A DNA stretch of 64,000 nucleotides from Aquabacter sp965279295. Lineage in GTDB: Bacteria; Pseudomonadota; Alphaproteobacteria; Rhizobiales; Xanthobacteraceae. Position numbers and translations under genes: made by a program. The notes under the pieces were generated by a model. That model searched no databases. It worked only from the letters and a program-made list of their open reading frames with translations, and was not told where the DNA came from. The DNA lies in assembly GCA_965279295.1 (NCBI GenBank), contig CBDIHQ010000014.1, one strand, 5' to 3'. Below, piece by piece: positions 53,603 through 63,500 of the stretch. Positions within the stretch are counted from its first letter, which is position 1; the number at the start of each line of letters is the position of its first letter.

Positions 53603-54517
53603 ATGCTCATCAATCGATCCAATCTTTCCACCCTTTTCGACGCCTTCAACGCGGCTTTTACGAAAGGCTACTCCGGCGCGGAAACCGCATACGAAACCAT
53701 CTCCATGGTTGTCCCATCTTCTACCACGTCCGAGACATACGGCTGGCTTGGCCAGTTTCCGAAGATGCGGGAGTGGGTCGGAGATCGCATCGTGCATAAC
53801 CTTGCAGCACATACCTTTTCGATCACGAACCTCAAGTTCGAGAACACCGTCAGCGTTGGCCGCACCCAAATCGAAGACGACCGCTACGGGGTTTTCGCTC
53901 CCATCATGGCGGAGATGGGGAAAGCTGCGGCGGAGCACCCAGACGAATTGATTTTTTCCCTTCTGGCGCAAGGGTTCGGCACGCCGTGCTATGATGGACA
54001 GTACTTCTTCGACGGCGACCATCCCGTCAAGAACGCTGCTGGCGCCACCGTCTCGGCGAGCAATTTCCAGAGTGGCAGCGGCGCCCCGTGGTATCTGCTG
54101 GATTGTAGCAGAGCGATCAAACCCTTGGTTTATCAGGAGCGCCTTCCCTACAAGCTCACGCCCCTGACCGATGACGGCGACGACAACGTGTTCTGGAAGG
54201 ACGAATACGTCTACGGCGTTCGCGCGCGGTCAAACGCTGGTTTCGGGTTGTGGCAGCTGGCCTTCGCGTCGAAAGCGCAACTGACGGCAGACAATTATGA
54301 GGCAGCGCGAGCAGCGATGATGAATCTGCGCGGCGATGAAGGCCGGCCACTTGGCGTCAAGCCGAATATCCTTGTTGTGCCTCCCAGCCTGGAAGGTGCG
54401 GCTATGCGCCTGCTCAACAACGGGACCCGGATTGTGACTGTCGGCGAGGCTGCGGTTGCCGTTCAGAATGAATGGGCGGGAACTGCAAAACCGATTGTCA
54501 CGCCATGGGCGGCATAG
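53603..54517 (+). CDS. Mu-like major head subunit (gpT)
   Basis: A 304-residue capsid protein with the gpT pattern: LFDAFNAAFTKGYSGAETAY, YGWLGQFPKMREWVGDRIVH, NLKFENTVSVGRTQIEDDRY and the C-terminal RPLGVKPNILVVPPSLEGAA. The length matches Mu-like capsid proteins. It lies directly after the protease/scaffold gene as in Mu. It is the last recognisable structural gene; tail and packaging genes do not follow. Confidence 0.92.
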   Translation: MLINRSNLSTLFDAFNAAFTKGYSGAETAYETISMVVPSSTTSETYGWLGQFPKMREWVGDRIVHNLAAHTFSITNLKFENTVSVGRTQIEDDRYGVFAPIMAEMGKAAAEHPDELIFSLLAQGFGTPCYDGQYFFDGDHPVKNAAGATVSASNFQSGSGAPWYLLDCSRAIKPLVYQERLPYKLTPLTDDGDDNVFWKDEYVYGVRARSNAGFGLWQLAFASKAQLTADNYEAARAAMMNLRGDEGRPLGVKPNILVVPPSLEGAAMRLLNNGTRIVTVGEAAVAVQNEWAGTAKPIVTPWAA

Positions 54518-54522
54518 ATCAA

Positions 54523-54909
54523 ATGAGGATCCCCGAAGCCTCTGCCGATACACAGCCATGCGATCGGAAGGACGGGGCCGAGGCCGTACCGGCTGCATTC
54601 GCAACGGTGGCTGACGTGCCTGTGGTGACCATTCCCGTGGCCCACTATGCGGAACTTCTTGAATGCCGCCGGCGGGATTTAGAAAGAGCATCCGAGAAGC
54701 AAGCCCGACGCTATGAAGTTCCGCCGCGCTCACCTCTTGAACGAGATACGGAGATTGCCGCCTTTTTCACAGAACGATTCGGAGCGATGGACGTGCTGGA
54801 TATCGTCCGCGCGTGTCGGAATCGATTTGGCGCGGACCGCACCCCGTCACGGACCGCCGCATACTATTTCTGGAAGAGATTGCGCGATCGCGCCCCGTCC
54901 AGCGTTTGA
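54523..54909 (+). CDS. Hypothetical phage protein after gpT
   Basis: A 128-residue protein of unknown function. The middle VVTIPVAHYAELLECRRRDL is a common module in small phage and mobile-element proteins. The C-terminal ~50 residues (FGAMDVLDIVRACRNRFGAD, TPSRTAAYYFWKRL) look like a small helical DNA-binding domain. It begins 5 bp after the gpT stop. After its stop come ~120 bp of non-coding sequence and the second phage left end, so this is the last gene of the truncated prophage. Confidence 0.65.
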   Translation: MRIPEASADTQPCDRKDGAEAVPAAFATVADVPVVTIPVAHYAELLECRRRDLERASEKQARRYEVPPRSPLERDTEIAAFFTERFGAMDVLDIVRACRNRFGADRTPSRTAAYYFWKRLRDRAPSSV

Positions 54910-55027
54910 GCCTGAAACTCGCGGAAAAAAGAGCCGGTTATCCCGCGAGGACCCGCCAGGATCGGCGAGGTCCCGCATAACTCCGACAAAAAGCGTTGGA
55001 GATCGACACAGAGAGATAACGTACCCA

Positions 55028-55206
55028 TCGCAAAACGTTGCAAATCAAAGACAGTGCATGTTCTGCACTCGGAAATTTGGCGAACGCCAGGACCAGAATC
55101 CAGAAGATATATACGGAACACCTTGATTTAACTTGTGTTTTTGCGGCCTTCATTCCTGCGCGGGGCTGCGGTGAAGCCTGATTGCGGACCCTATTGCGGA
55201 CCCTAG
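55028..55206. repeat. Phage left-end direct repeat, copy 2
   Basis: 179 bp matching 45786-45964 in the same orientation and of identical length, including the tandem ATTGCGGACCCT. It marks the start of a second Mu-like element. The region from here to the MuA copy lacks the repressor and gp16-like genes present after copy 1. Confidence 0.75.
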
Positions 55207-55270
55207 GACCGATCGACATCCACCTCGCCGCAATCATGATCTGGCTACGGTGAATGTCGATCGGTCCTAG
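55203..55270. repeat. 17-bp inverted repeat around a 34-bp core
   Basis: CTAGGACCGATCGACAT and ATGTCGATCGGTCCTAG are perfect 17-bp inverted arms around 34 bp. The element sits exactly where the second phage copy has lost repressor, gp16-like gene and the first codons of MuA. It could be a small non-autonomous element or a scar of IS excision with deletion. Confidence 0.7.
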
Positions 55271-56470
55271 CCCACCTCACGGGAACGTCGGAGCGGAAGT
55301 GCCGTAGGGCGCTTGAGCTTGCCCATACGCATGTTCGGAGCACATGGCGCGGCGCGACCCTTACCGTTCGCACCTTGCACGGGCGGGCGGGCGTTCCGGT
55401 TTTCGCTACGAGGTTTTGATTTCCTCTCTGCCCCTCGATCTTCAAGAGCGTTTAAAAGCTTCTGAAAAACTGGCCGCAAACTCGATCGAGCCCGTTGCCG
55501 CCAGTTCGGCCGAACGGGATTGGTGGCACCTCATTCTCCTCCCCGCGCTCGCCCATCCCAAGGGCTCCCGAGAGCGAGGCGCGGCAATCGCTTCCATCCT
55601 CAGCCGACCGCTCACCGATTGGACCGGCAGGCCCACTAGCCCCTCCGAACGGACACTTCATCGTCAGATCGCCGACTTTGAACTGCATGGCATCGCCGGC
55701 CTCGCCAAATGGCACGGGAAGTACAAGGGCAAAGCCAAGGTTCTGATTTCAAGGGCGTGGGATCAGCTTATGCCTTTCGACGACGCCACGCGGCAAGAGA
55801 TTGCGCACGATCTGCGCTCTCATATTCAGGGCCTCTATAAGGCTGGCACGTCTTTCAAGCTTATCGACGCCCTTGCTGCGGATTGGCTCGCGAAGCGCAC
55901 CGCGAAAGAAGACTTCCGCGAGATAACCGACGAACTGCGGCAGGGCTGCTCTGTTCCGCGCCGTTTTATCGAGGCGGAAAGCAGGTTCCGAAAGGTCGCC
56001 ATCTTCAAGAGGGACCGTAAGGCTCATGAAGATGCGAGGCCGCGCGTCTCGCGCCACCGTGACGGCTTGAATCCCATGGATGTGGTGTTCGGTGACGTGC
56101 ACCGACTGGATATTATCATGCGCCGAGATGATGGAACGACGGCACATCCTAGAGCTATCGCCTGGCTCGATGCCGCGACTAACCGCTTGCGCATGGACCT
56201 GGTGCTTCCACCAAAAGGCGATGACGTTCGCAACGCTGACCTTATCCGCAGCTTCATCAACATGACCCAGGACCCCACTTGGGGCATGCCGGCACGGCTC
56301 TACATCGACAATGGCAGCGAATATGGCTTTGCGGACTTTCTCGATGACGCGCTGAAGCTGGTGACACGCGGCATGCTCGAAAGCGTTGACTACAGCGGAA
56401 ACTACCAGCGTGACCCTAGTGTAACAAATGCTCGCCCATACAATGCCCAGGCTACCCCGATCGAAGGAGA
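55266..56470 (+). pseudogene. Second MuA-like transposase, frameshifted and truncated
   Basis: From 55266 the sequence is collinear with MuA at 46766, with long stretches identical. One G is missing in the G-run near 55384 compared with 46880, shifting the frame. After that the frame runs through SGFRYEVLISSLPLDLQERL and the first two catalytic regions (VFGDVHRLDIIMRRDDGT; LYIDNGSEYGFADFLDDAL). It breaks off at TPIEG, at the third catalytic residue, where an IS5-family sequence begins. Divergence from the first copy rises downstream, so it came from a related but different phage. Confidence 0.85.
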
Positions 56471-57054
56471 GCGTTACGGCCCGCGCACCACGCTCTACAA
56501 TCGTTTCGTGCGTTGGCGTGCAGCCGGGGTTTGGGATCGCCTGCTGGAAGCCGTCTCCGCCGCCTATGACGACGCTCTGGTGATGATCGACAGTTCCTGT
56601 GTCCGGGTCCATCAGCATGGCGCAGCGGTCAAAAAGGGGGCGCCGATGATCGTTGCATGGGACGCTGCCGGGGCGGACTGACCACCAAGATCCATGCCCT
56701 CGTCGATGCCGAGGGCCGCCCCATCCGGCTCATCCTCACCGCCGGACAGGCCGGTGACGCACCGGCCGCCCAGGCCCTCCTAGCGCATCTGCGCGAGGGG
56801 AGCATCCTGCTCGCCGACAAAGCCTATGACACCGACGCCATCCGGACAGAGACTTCCGATCGCGGTGCGTTCCCGAACATCCCGCCGCGGATCATCCGCA
56901 AGCGGACTTTCGCCTTCAGTCCCTGGCTCTATCGCCAGCGCAATGCCGTCGAGCGCTTCTTCAACCGCATCAAACAGATGCGCGGCCTCGCCACCCGCTA
57001 CGACCGGCTGCCTTAAAACGATCTCGCGGCCCTAAAACTCGCGGCCGTCCGAAT
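56471..57054 (+). pseudogene. IS5-family transposase fragment fused to the MuA copy
   Basis: Starting with RYGPRTTLYNRFVRWRAAGV in frame with the MuA remnant, followed by LVMIDSSCVRVHQHGAAVKK, an IS5 (IS427-group-like) transposase N-terminus lacking its first residues. After a frame disruption near 56640 the remainder reads GRCRGGLTTKIHALVDAEGR, SILLADKAYDTDAI and WLYRQRNAVERFFNRIKQMR in another frame. A stop at YDRLP and a shifted LAALKLAAVRIW end it. Several frame breaks make it non-functional. Confidence 0.85.
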
Positions 57055-57573
57055 ATGGATCCGGACTTTATCAGTCCGCTTCCTAAGCGAGGATCGTCGA
57101 GCATCCGGCCAATCCCGCCACCCGAACCCCTCGGCTTCGGACCATTGGCGCTCGATATTTCGAAAGCGGCCTGCCAGCTTCTCAATGTCAATTTACATAA
57201 ATACACGCGGGAGAAAGCCAGAAACATCGCTGTCAAGAAAGTCCATCTTGGAATGGGCCAAAGTTTTTTTAATAAAACTCCCTGCGGGCATCGCCGCCTG
57301 GTTGACAAGCTTGACCTTGGCGATATCCAGATCGGCCTTGAGAAAGATTATCCAGGCGTCCCTCTGAGAAAATTTCCATGCCTGCCGTTGATGAAAGGCC
57401 CTGGGGAGCGGCCCGGGTTCGATAGGTATTAAGAAAAGACAAGAAAACATGCCATTCGACCCGATCGGTGGAAGCTGTTGCGGCTTGCCTTCGCAGTTGC
57501 GGGCGATTTGGTTGCCCGCGCGAACGGCGGCAGGCTTAAATAATTAGGTTTTTGGGGGCGGAGGATGATCTTG
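57055..57573. other. 519-bp region after IS remnant, leader of second autotransporter
   Basis: Short overlapping frames occur on both strands, including a 125-codon frame at 57055-57432, but none has a recognisable family, good RBS or typical codon use. It is probably decayed sequence plus the promoter region of the autotransporter gene. TTAAATAATTAGG at 57536-57548 is the most AT-rich spot. Confidence 0.4.
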
Positions 57574-60500
57574 ATGCAAGTGGGTGCCTGCGGTTTCGGC
57601 CGGCTCATGCTGGCGGTCACTTATCCTTCCATCAAGGGGCTCACCGATTGGGTGAGAAGCCTGACGCCGTCTACAGAACGTCGCCCATATCGAACATATC
57701 TTCCTCAGGCCGGCGGCGTCGCGCTAGGCCTGTTCCTTTGCGGGAGCGGTCTGGCTTGGGCGCAGGAGCTGCCGCTTTCGTTCTCTCCGTCAGGCTGCTG
57801 CACCTCAAGCGTCGACTATCCCTCTGACGGCGGTGCACCGACGGCGTATGTCACGGCGACGGAGAGCGCAACGATCAGTATTGGCAACATCTCGCTCACC
57901 ACGGGCAATAAGCCGGTGCCGGCGTCGAACAACGGTAATTCTACCCTGAACGTGACCATCAATCCCACGTCGTTCGGATCGGACGGTCAGCAATATGCAT
58001 TCGGCGTATTCGGCCACGCCACCCAGGATACCTATGACGGCGGTGAGAATGCAGCGCAGGCGTCGTGGGCCATCGGCCCAACGCTGGATATCGTCAATAT
58101 GGCAAAGATCGAACTCGGCGCGGCATCGCCCTTCACCTTGGCTTCCCCTCTTTCGTTTTCGACCGCGAGCACGCTCCTCGCTGTGTCGACCGGCGCAGAC
58201 GGCTATTTACAAGGGCAGAACAAGACCCCTCCGGACAGCACCGTTTATAACGGCGCGGCTGGCGGCGTAATTACCGTTACCAACAGCGGTTCGATCTCTA
58301 TCAATGCAGCGGCCAGCGGCAACTCGGGTGCGCCCTGGATGCCGTTCGCGAGCGCCATCGGCGCCTTTACAGCTGGTGGCATCGGCGCCGGTGGGAAGAC
58401 GAATGACTGGGATATCGGCGGCAACGGAGGCGATGGCGGCGCGCTCGTCATTGCCACCGGTGCGGGCTCGGAGATCATCATCCAAGGGTCGGGCAATCCC
58501 GGCGCGCCCCTCAACGGCATCACCGCCTATTCGCAAGGGGGAGGCTCCGGTTGCGATTGCAGCGGCGACACCGCGAATACCCATGGCCTGTCTGGCTCAG
58601 GCGGCGCGATCACGGTTGAACATTCCGGAAGTATCACTGGCACCGCTGTCAACAGCATCGGCATATCGGCGATCTCGATCGGCGGCGATGGTGGCCTGCA
58701 AACGGGCCACGGTATCGGCGCGAACCCCGGTACATCAGGCCCGGGCGGGACGGTCGACGTCACACTCTACAGCGGTTCATCCATTAGCTTGAGCGGAGGC
58801 GACAGCATCGGCGTGCTGGCGGCCAGCTCCGTGGGACCGTCCGCGCAGTCAAACACAACGAGCAGCGGAGGCGCCGTTGCGGTGGTCGTCAATTCCGGCG
58901 CCAGCATCAGCACCACAGGCGGTGGCGCTTTCAATATTGGCGTGGCAGCGGTCAGCACCGGCAGCCCGGACATCATTGAGCCTTTTGCCACCCAGACAGT
59001 CGCCGCCAACGGCAGCGGGTTCAGCGGCGCGGTCAGCGTCACGAATGCGGGTTCTATTGCCACCAACGGTCAATTGGCGATCGGCATTGCCGCTCTCAGC
59101 CTCGGCGGGTCCGGCGTCTTCACCACGGCGAGCAGCACGAGCGACAATTATCTAGGCAATATCGGAACGCAGAACAACGGCGGCGGCACCATCAACGTCA
59201 CCAACGCCGGCGCGATCAGCACGAACGGCGGATCTGCCTTCGGCATCCTGGCCGCAAGCAACGGCGCCGGTGGATTGATGAATCTCGCATACAATCTCGA
59301 CAACGGCAGCTTGACCAGTAGCAGCGTCGTCGGCGGGCAAACCTCGAGCAATAACGGCTCGGGTGGCAGCGTCACGGTGTCAAATTCCGGCACCATCATC
59401 ACCGGCGACGCGAATGGAGGTGGCAAACTCGCGATTGGCATTTTGGCCCAATCGATCGGCGGTGGCGGCGGCAGTTCCGGCGGAAGCGGCGTCGCAGCCT
59501 TTGTCGGAGATGATGGCGGCACCGGAGGCCACGGTGGCTCGGTCGCCGTCACCATGAACGGCGGCCAGATCACGACCAGGGACGACGGCGCGATCGGCAT
59601 CCTCTCCCAGTCCATCGGTGGCGGCGGCGGCAATGGCGGCAATGCTGCGGGCGTGTTCGTCGCCGTCGGCGGGAATGGCGGCAGCGGCGGCAACGGCGGA
59701 CAGTCCGCCGTCTATCTCAACAATGCCAGCGGCACCAACAACATGCTGACGACGCTCGGCGATTTCGCCATGGGCGTGCTGGTCCAGAGCGTCGGCGGCG
59801 GCGGCGGCAACGGCGGCTATGCCACCAGCGCCGGCATCGTCATTTCCACATCTATCGGCGGCGCCGGCGGCTCGGGCGGCATCGGCGGGGCGGTGATCTT
59901 CTCGAACTTCGGCTCGAATGCATCCACCACCATCATCACGCAGGGCCTGCAATCCTCAGGGGTCATCGCCCAAAGCATCGGCGGGGGCGGTGGCAATGGC
60001 GGCGCCGCGAACGCCTATTCCGTCGGCCCCGGGTTGAGCATCTCTATCGCGCTGGGCGGCAATGGCGGCGGAGGCAAGCAAGGCGGCACGGTGGACGCCA
60101 CCAATAATTACAAGATCTACACGGGGGGAGCGGATTCCATCGGGATATTGGCGCAGAGCATCGGCGGTGGCGGTGGGAACGGCGGCAACAGCATGGCGAA
60201 ATCGCTGACCATTCCGGCCCCGGACGATCCGATCCCAGCCATCAGCTTCTCCGTATCCACCGGCGGCAGCGGTGGTGGTGGCGGGGCCGGCGGCGTCATC
60301 AATGTCGCGAATGGCGGTCAGATCTATACGGCCGGAGACGGGGCGATCTCCATCCTGGCGCAGTCCATCGGCGGCGGCGGCGGAAACGGCGGGGATTCCA
60401 CCGCCACATCAAAGGCTATCGAGGGCGGATCGGGCACCATCAAGATCGCCATCTCCCATGGCGGAAGCGGTGGCGCCGCCGGCAATGGCGGTGAGATCAA

Positions 60501-63500
60501 CGTCGTCAACGGGCAGCAGGCGGCATGCCCCGGCTGTAACGGCCACATTGAGACGGCCGGCAAGAATGCGATCGGCATCCTGGCCCAATCCATCGGCGGG
60601 GGCGGCGGAAATGGCGGCGCCGGCAATTCCTCGACGGGTAGCCCGAACTTCGGGGGAGAGACCGGCACGACCGTCGACGTTGCCCTGTCGGTGGGCGGTG
60701 GCGGCGGCGTCTCCGGCAGCGGCCAGGACATCTTTGTCCAGAACCTCCTCAACAGCTCCATCGTCACCTTGGGCTCGGGCGCGCAAGGCATTTTGGCGCA
60801 GTCCATCGGCGGGGGCGGCGGCAATGCCGGCGGCGGGTCGGCGTCCAGCTCCGGCGACACCTATAATGTGAATATCGCCGTGGGCGCGAATGGCGGCACC
60901 AGCAATATCGGCGGCGCGGTGACGGCGGATAATGCCGGCCTCATCAGAACGGACGGCGGCGATGCCACCGGCATCTTCGTTCAGTCCATCGGCGGCAGTG
61001 GCGGGACGGCGGGCACCGCCGATCCCGATGCCTCCATCGGCGCGGCCGCCCAGATCGAAGACGTGCTGAACAAGCCGGGCGCCTCCTACAATGCAAATCT
61101 GGGCGTGGGGGGGACAGGCGGCAGAGGTGGAAACGGCTCTTTCGCCACTGTGGCCAACAGCGGTGTCATCGACACAATCGGCCAGCGCTCCTTCGGCATC
61201 CTGGCGCAAAGCATCGGTGGCGGCGGCGGCTCCGGCGGATCGGCAACGGCCTCCGCCAGCGCGGTCTATGACGGCGGCGCCAATCCCGACACAGCCAAAA
61301 GCAAGACCTACAGCGCCAATATCTCGGTCGGCGGTTCCGGTGGCGGGGGTGGCAACGGAAGCACCGTAACAGTGGAGCAGATCGGCACGCTGGTCACGCT
61401 CGGCTATGGCGCTCATGGCGTATTCGCCCAGAGTATCGGCGGTGGCGGCGGCGTTGGCGCCGATGGAACCATCAGCAGTTTCACGACCGTCAGTGTCGGG
61501 GTTGCCGATTCCGGCAGCGGCGGCTCGTCCGGCGGCGGCGGCATCGTGACAGTCCTGAATGGCGGAACAGGCACCGTGAACGGCGCGTCTGTGACCGGCG
61601 CGGGTACGATCCTCACTGCGGGCGACGATGCCTATGGCATCCTGGCGCAAAGCATCGGCGGCGGCGGCGGACAAGGCAGCGCCGGCTGCACCAATTCCGC
61701 GGGCATCATCAACGCGGGCCTGTCCGCCACCCCCTGCCTGCGCAGCGTCAGCCTCACGGCGGCCAATTCCCCATACAGCACGGTGATGAACCTCAATCTC
61801 GGCGGCGGCGCGGGCGCCGACGGCGATGGCGCGAGCGTCAGCGTCACCCAGAGCATCGCCGGCAGCAGCATCACCACCTATGGCGCGCGCGCCTTCGGCA
61901 TCGTGGCGCAAAGCATCGGCGGCGGCGGCGGCATGGCGGCGGGCGCTTCCAATATGCTTAACAGCGCGGTATTGACCCCGCAGATTGGCGCCAACGACTC
62001 GACAGGCGGATATGTTTCCGTGGCGGTCGGCGCCGGAACCGATATCATGACCTTCGGAGCGGGCGCCTGGGGCATCCTGGTGCAAAGCATCGGTGGTGGC
62101 GGCGGCTTCGTGGGGGATTCCTCCCTCAACATTGCCGCCGCGTTGGCATCAAACACGCAATCTAAGGGCAGTCTCACTGGAAACGCGTCCAGCGGCGGTG
62201 TCACCGTGACCGTGAACGGCAATATCGTCACAAGCGGCGTTAACGCCCACGGCGTTTTTGCCCAGTCCATCGGCGGCAGCGGCGGTGCAGCCGCAGGCCT
62301 GGCGCTCTTGCCCAACGCCGCGTTGGTGGCCGGGAACACTGCACAGGTCTACAACGAAACCAATTCGACCTATGCGGGCAATGGCGGCTCTATCATTGTC
62401 AGTCAGGGCGCTGGAAGCATTATCCAGACCAGCGGGCTGGGCTCCATCGGCATCTTCGCCCAAAGCTCCGGCAACAGCACGACTTCGGGTCAAATCACCC
62501 TCAAAATCGACGGCACCGTGTTGGGCGGCACCAATGCTGGCTATGGCGAAGGCATCGGCGCTGCGGGCATCCTGGTTTCGGGCGGGGGAGGAACCAGCAG
62601 TATCCTGAACACGATCACCATCGGCGCCAGCGGGTTCGTGGGCACGGTGGACGGCATCTCAGGCACTGCCATCCTCGCCAATTCCAGCATCACCAACGTG
62701 AGCAACGCCGGAACGCTCGCCGGCAGCGTCGATCTCGGCGCGACGCCCGGTGGCATCTCCAATACCGGCACCTTCAACACCGGTTCGAGCATCGTCGCCA
62801 GCAGCCTGACCAATCAAGGCAGGCTGAACATCGCCGGCTTGGGCACCGTCGGCAGCACTCAGCTTTCCAGCAATCTGACGCAAGCGGCAAGCGGCTCAAT
62901 CGGGATCGACATCGACAGCCAAGCCGGCACCAACGACATCCTCAACATCGCCGGCACCGCGTCCATGAGCGGCACGGTGGCCCCCACCTTCACCAACCTG
63001 CTGCCCGGCGCCATCACCTTCCTGGTCGCAAACGGCGGCGTCACGGGTACCCCGACCGCCGTTTCCACGCCGGTGGTAAGCTGGTTCGTCGGCAGCTCAT
63101 CCAACGCACTCACCTTGACGCCCACAGCCAACTTCACCCCAGCCGGGGTTGCGATGAACAAAAACGAGACCGCATTCGGCAACTATGTCCAGCGGGCCTG
63201 GAACAGCGGCGGCACAAGTGCTCTCGCGCCTCTGTTCGGCTACCTCGGCGGGCTGGAAAGCGGTGCTGCCGTGAGCGAGGCGATCGCGACAATGACCCCG
63301 CAAACGCTGTCCGCCTACGCCCAGCACCGGCTGATCGCGGTCTCTGCGGCCCTCAGTGCCACCTTCAGCTGCCCGGTGTTCCAGGACAGCGGCACCGTCA
63401 TGGACGAGAGCAATTGCGTTTGGGCGCGCGTTTACGGCGTCAAGGAGAACCAATATTCCACCTCCAGCGCGCCGGGCTATCAGATCGACGCCATCATCGC

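Larger units (their letters stand above)
45786..54909. mobile_element. Partial Mu-like transposable prophage (left half)
   Basis: Gene order is that of Mu-like phages: leftward repressor, then rightward gp16-like regulator, MuA, MuB, small early gene, GemA, accessory genes, Mor-like activator, protease/scaffold and major capsid. It stops after a small gene at 54909; portal, terminase, tail, lysis and right end are absent. The left end is taken as the start of the 179-bp repeat at 45786. Translational overlaps are intact and no early frame is broken, so transposition genes may still work, but the element cannot form a phage on its own. Confidence 0.88.
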
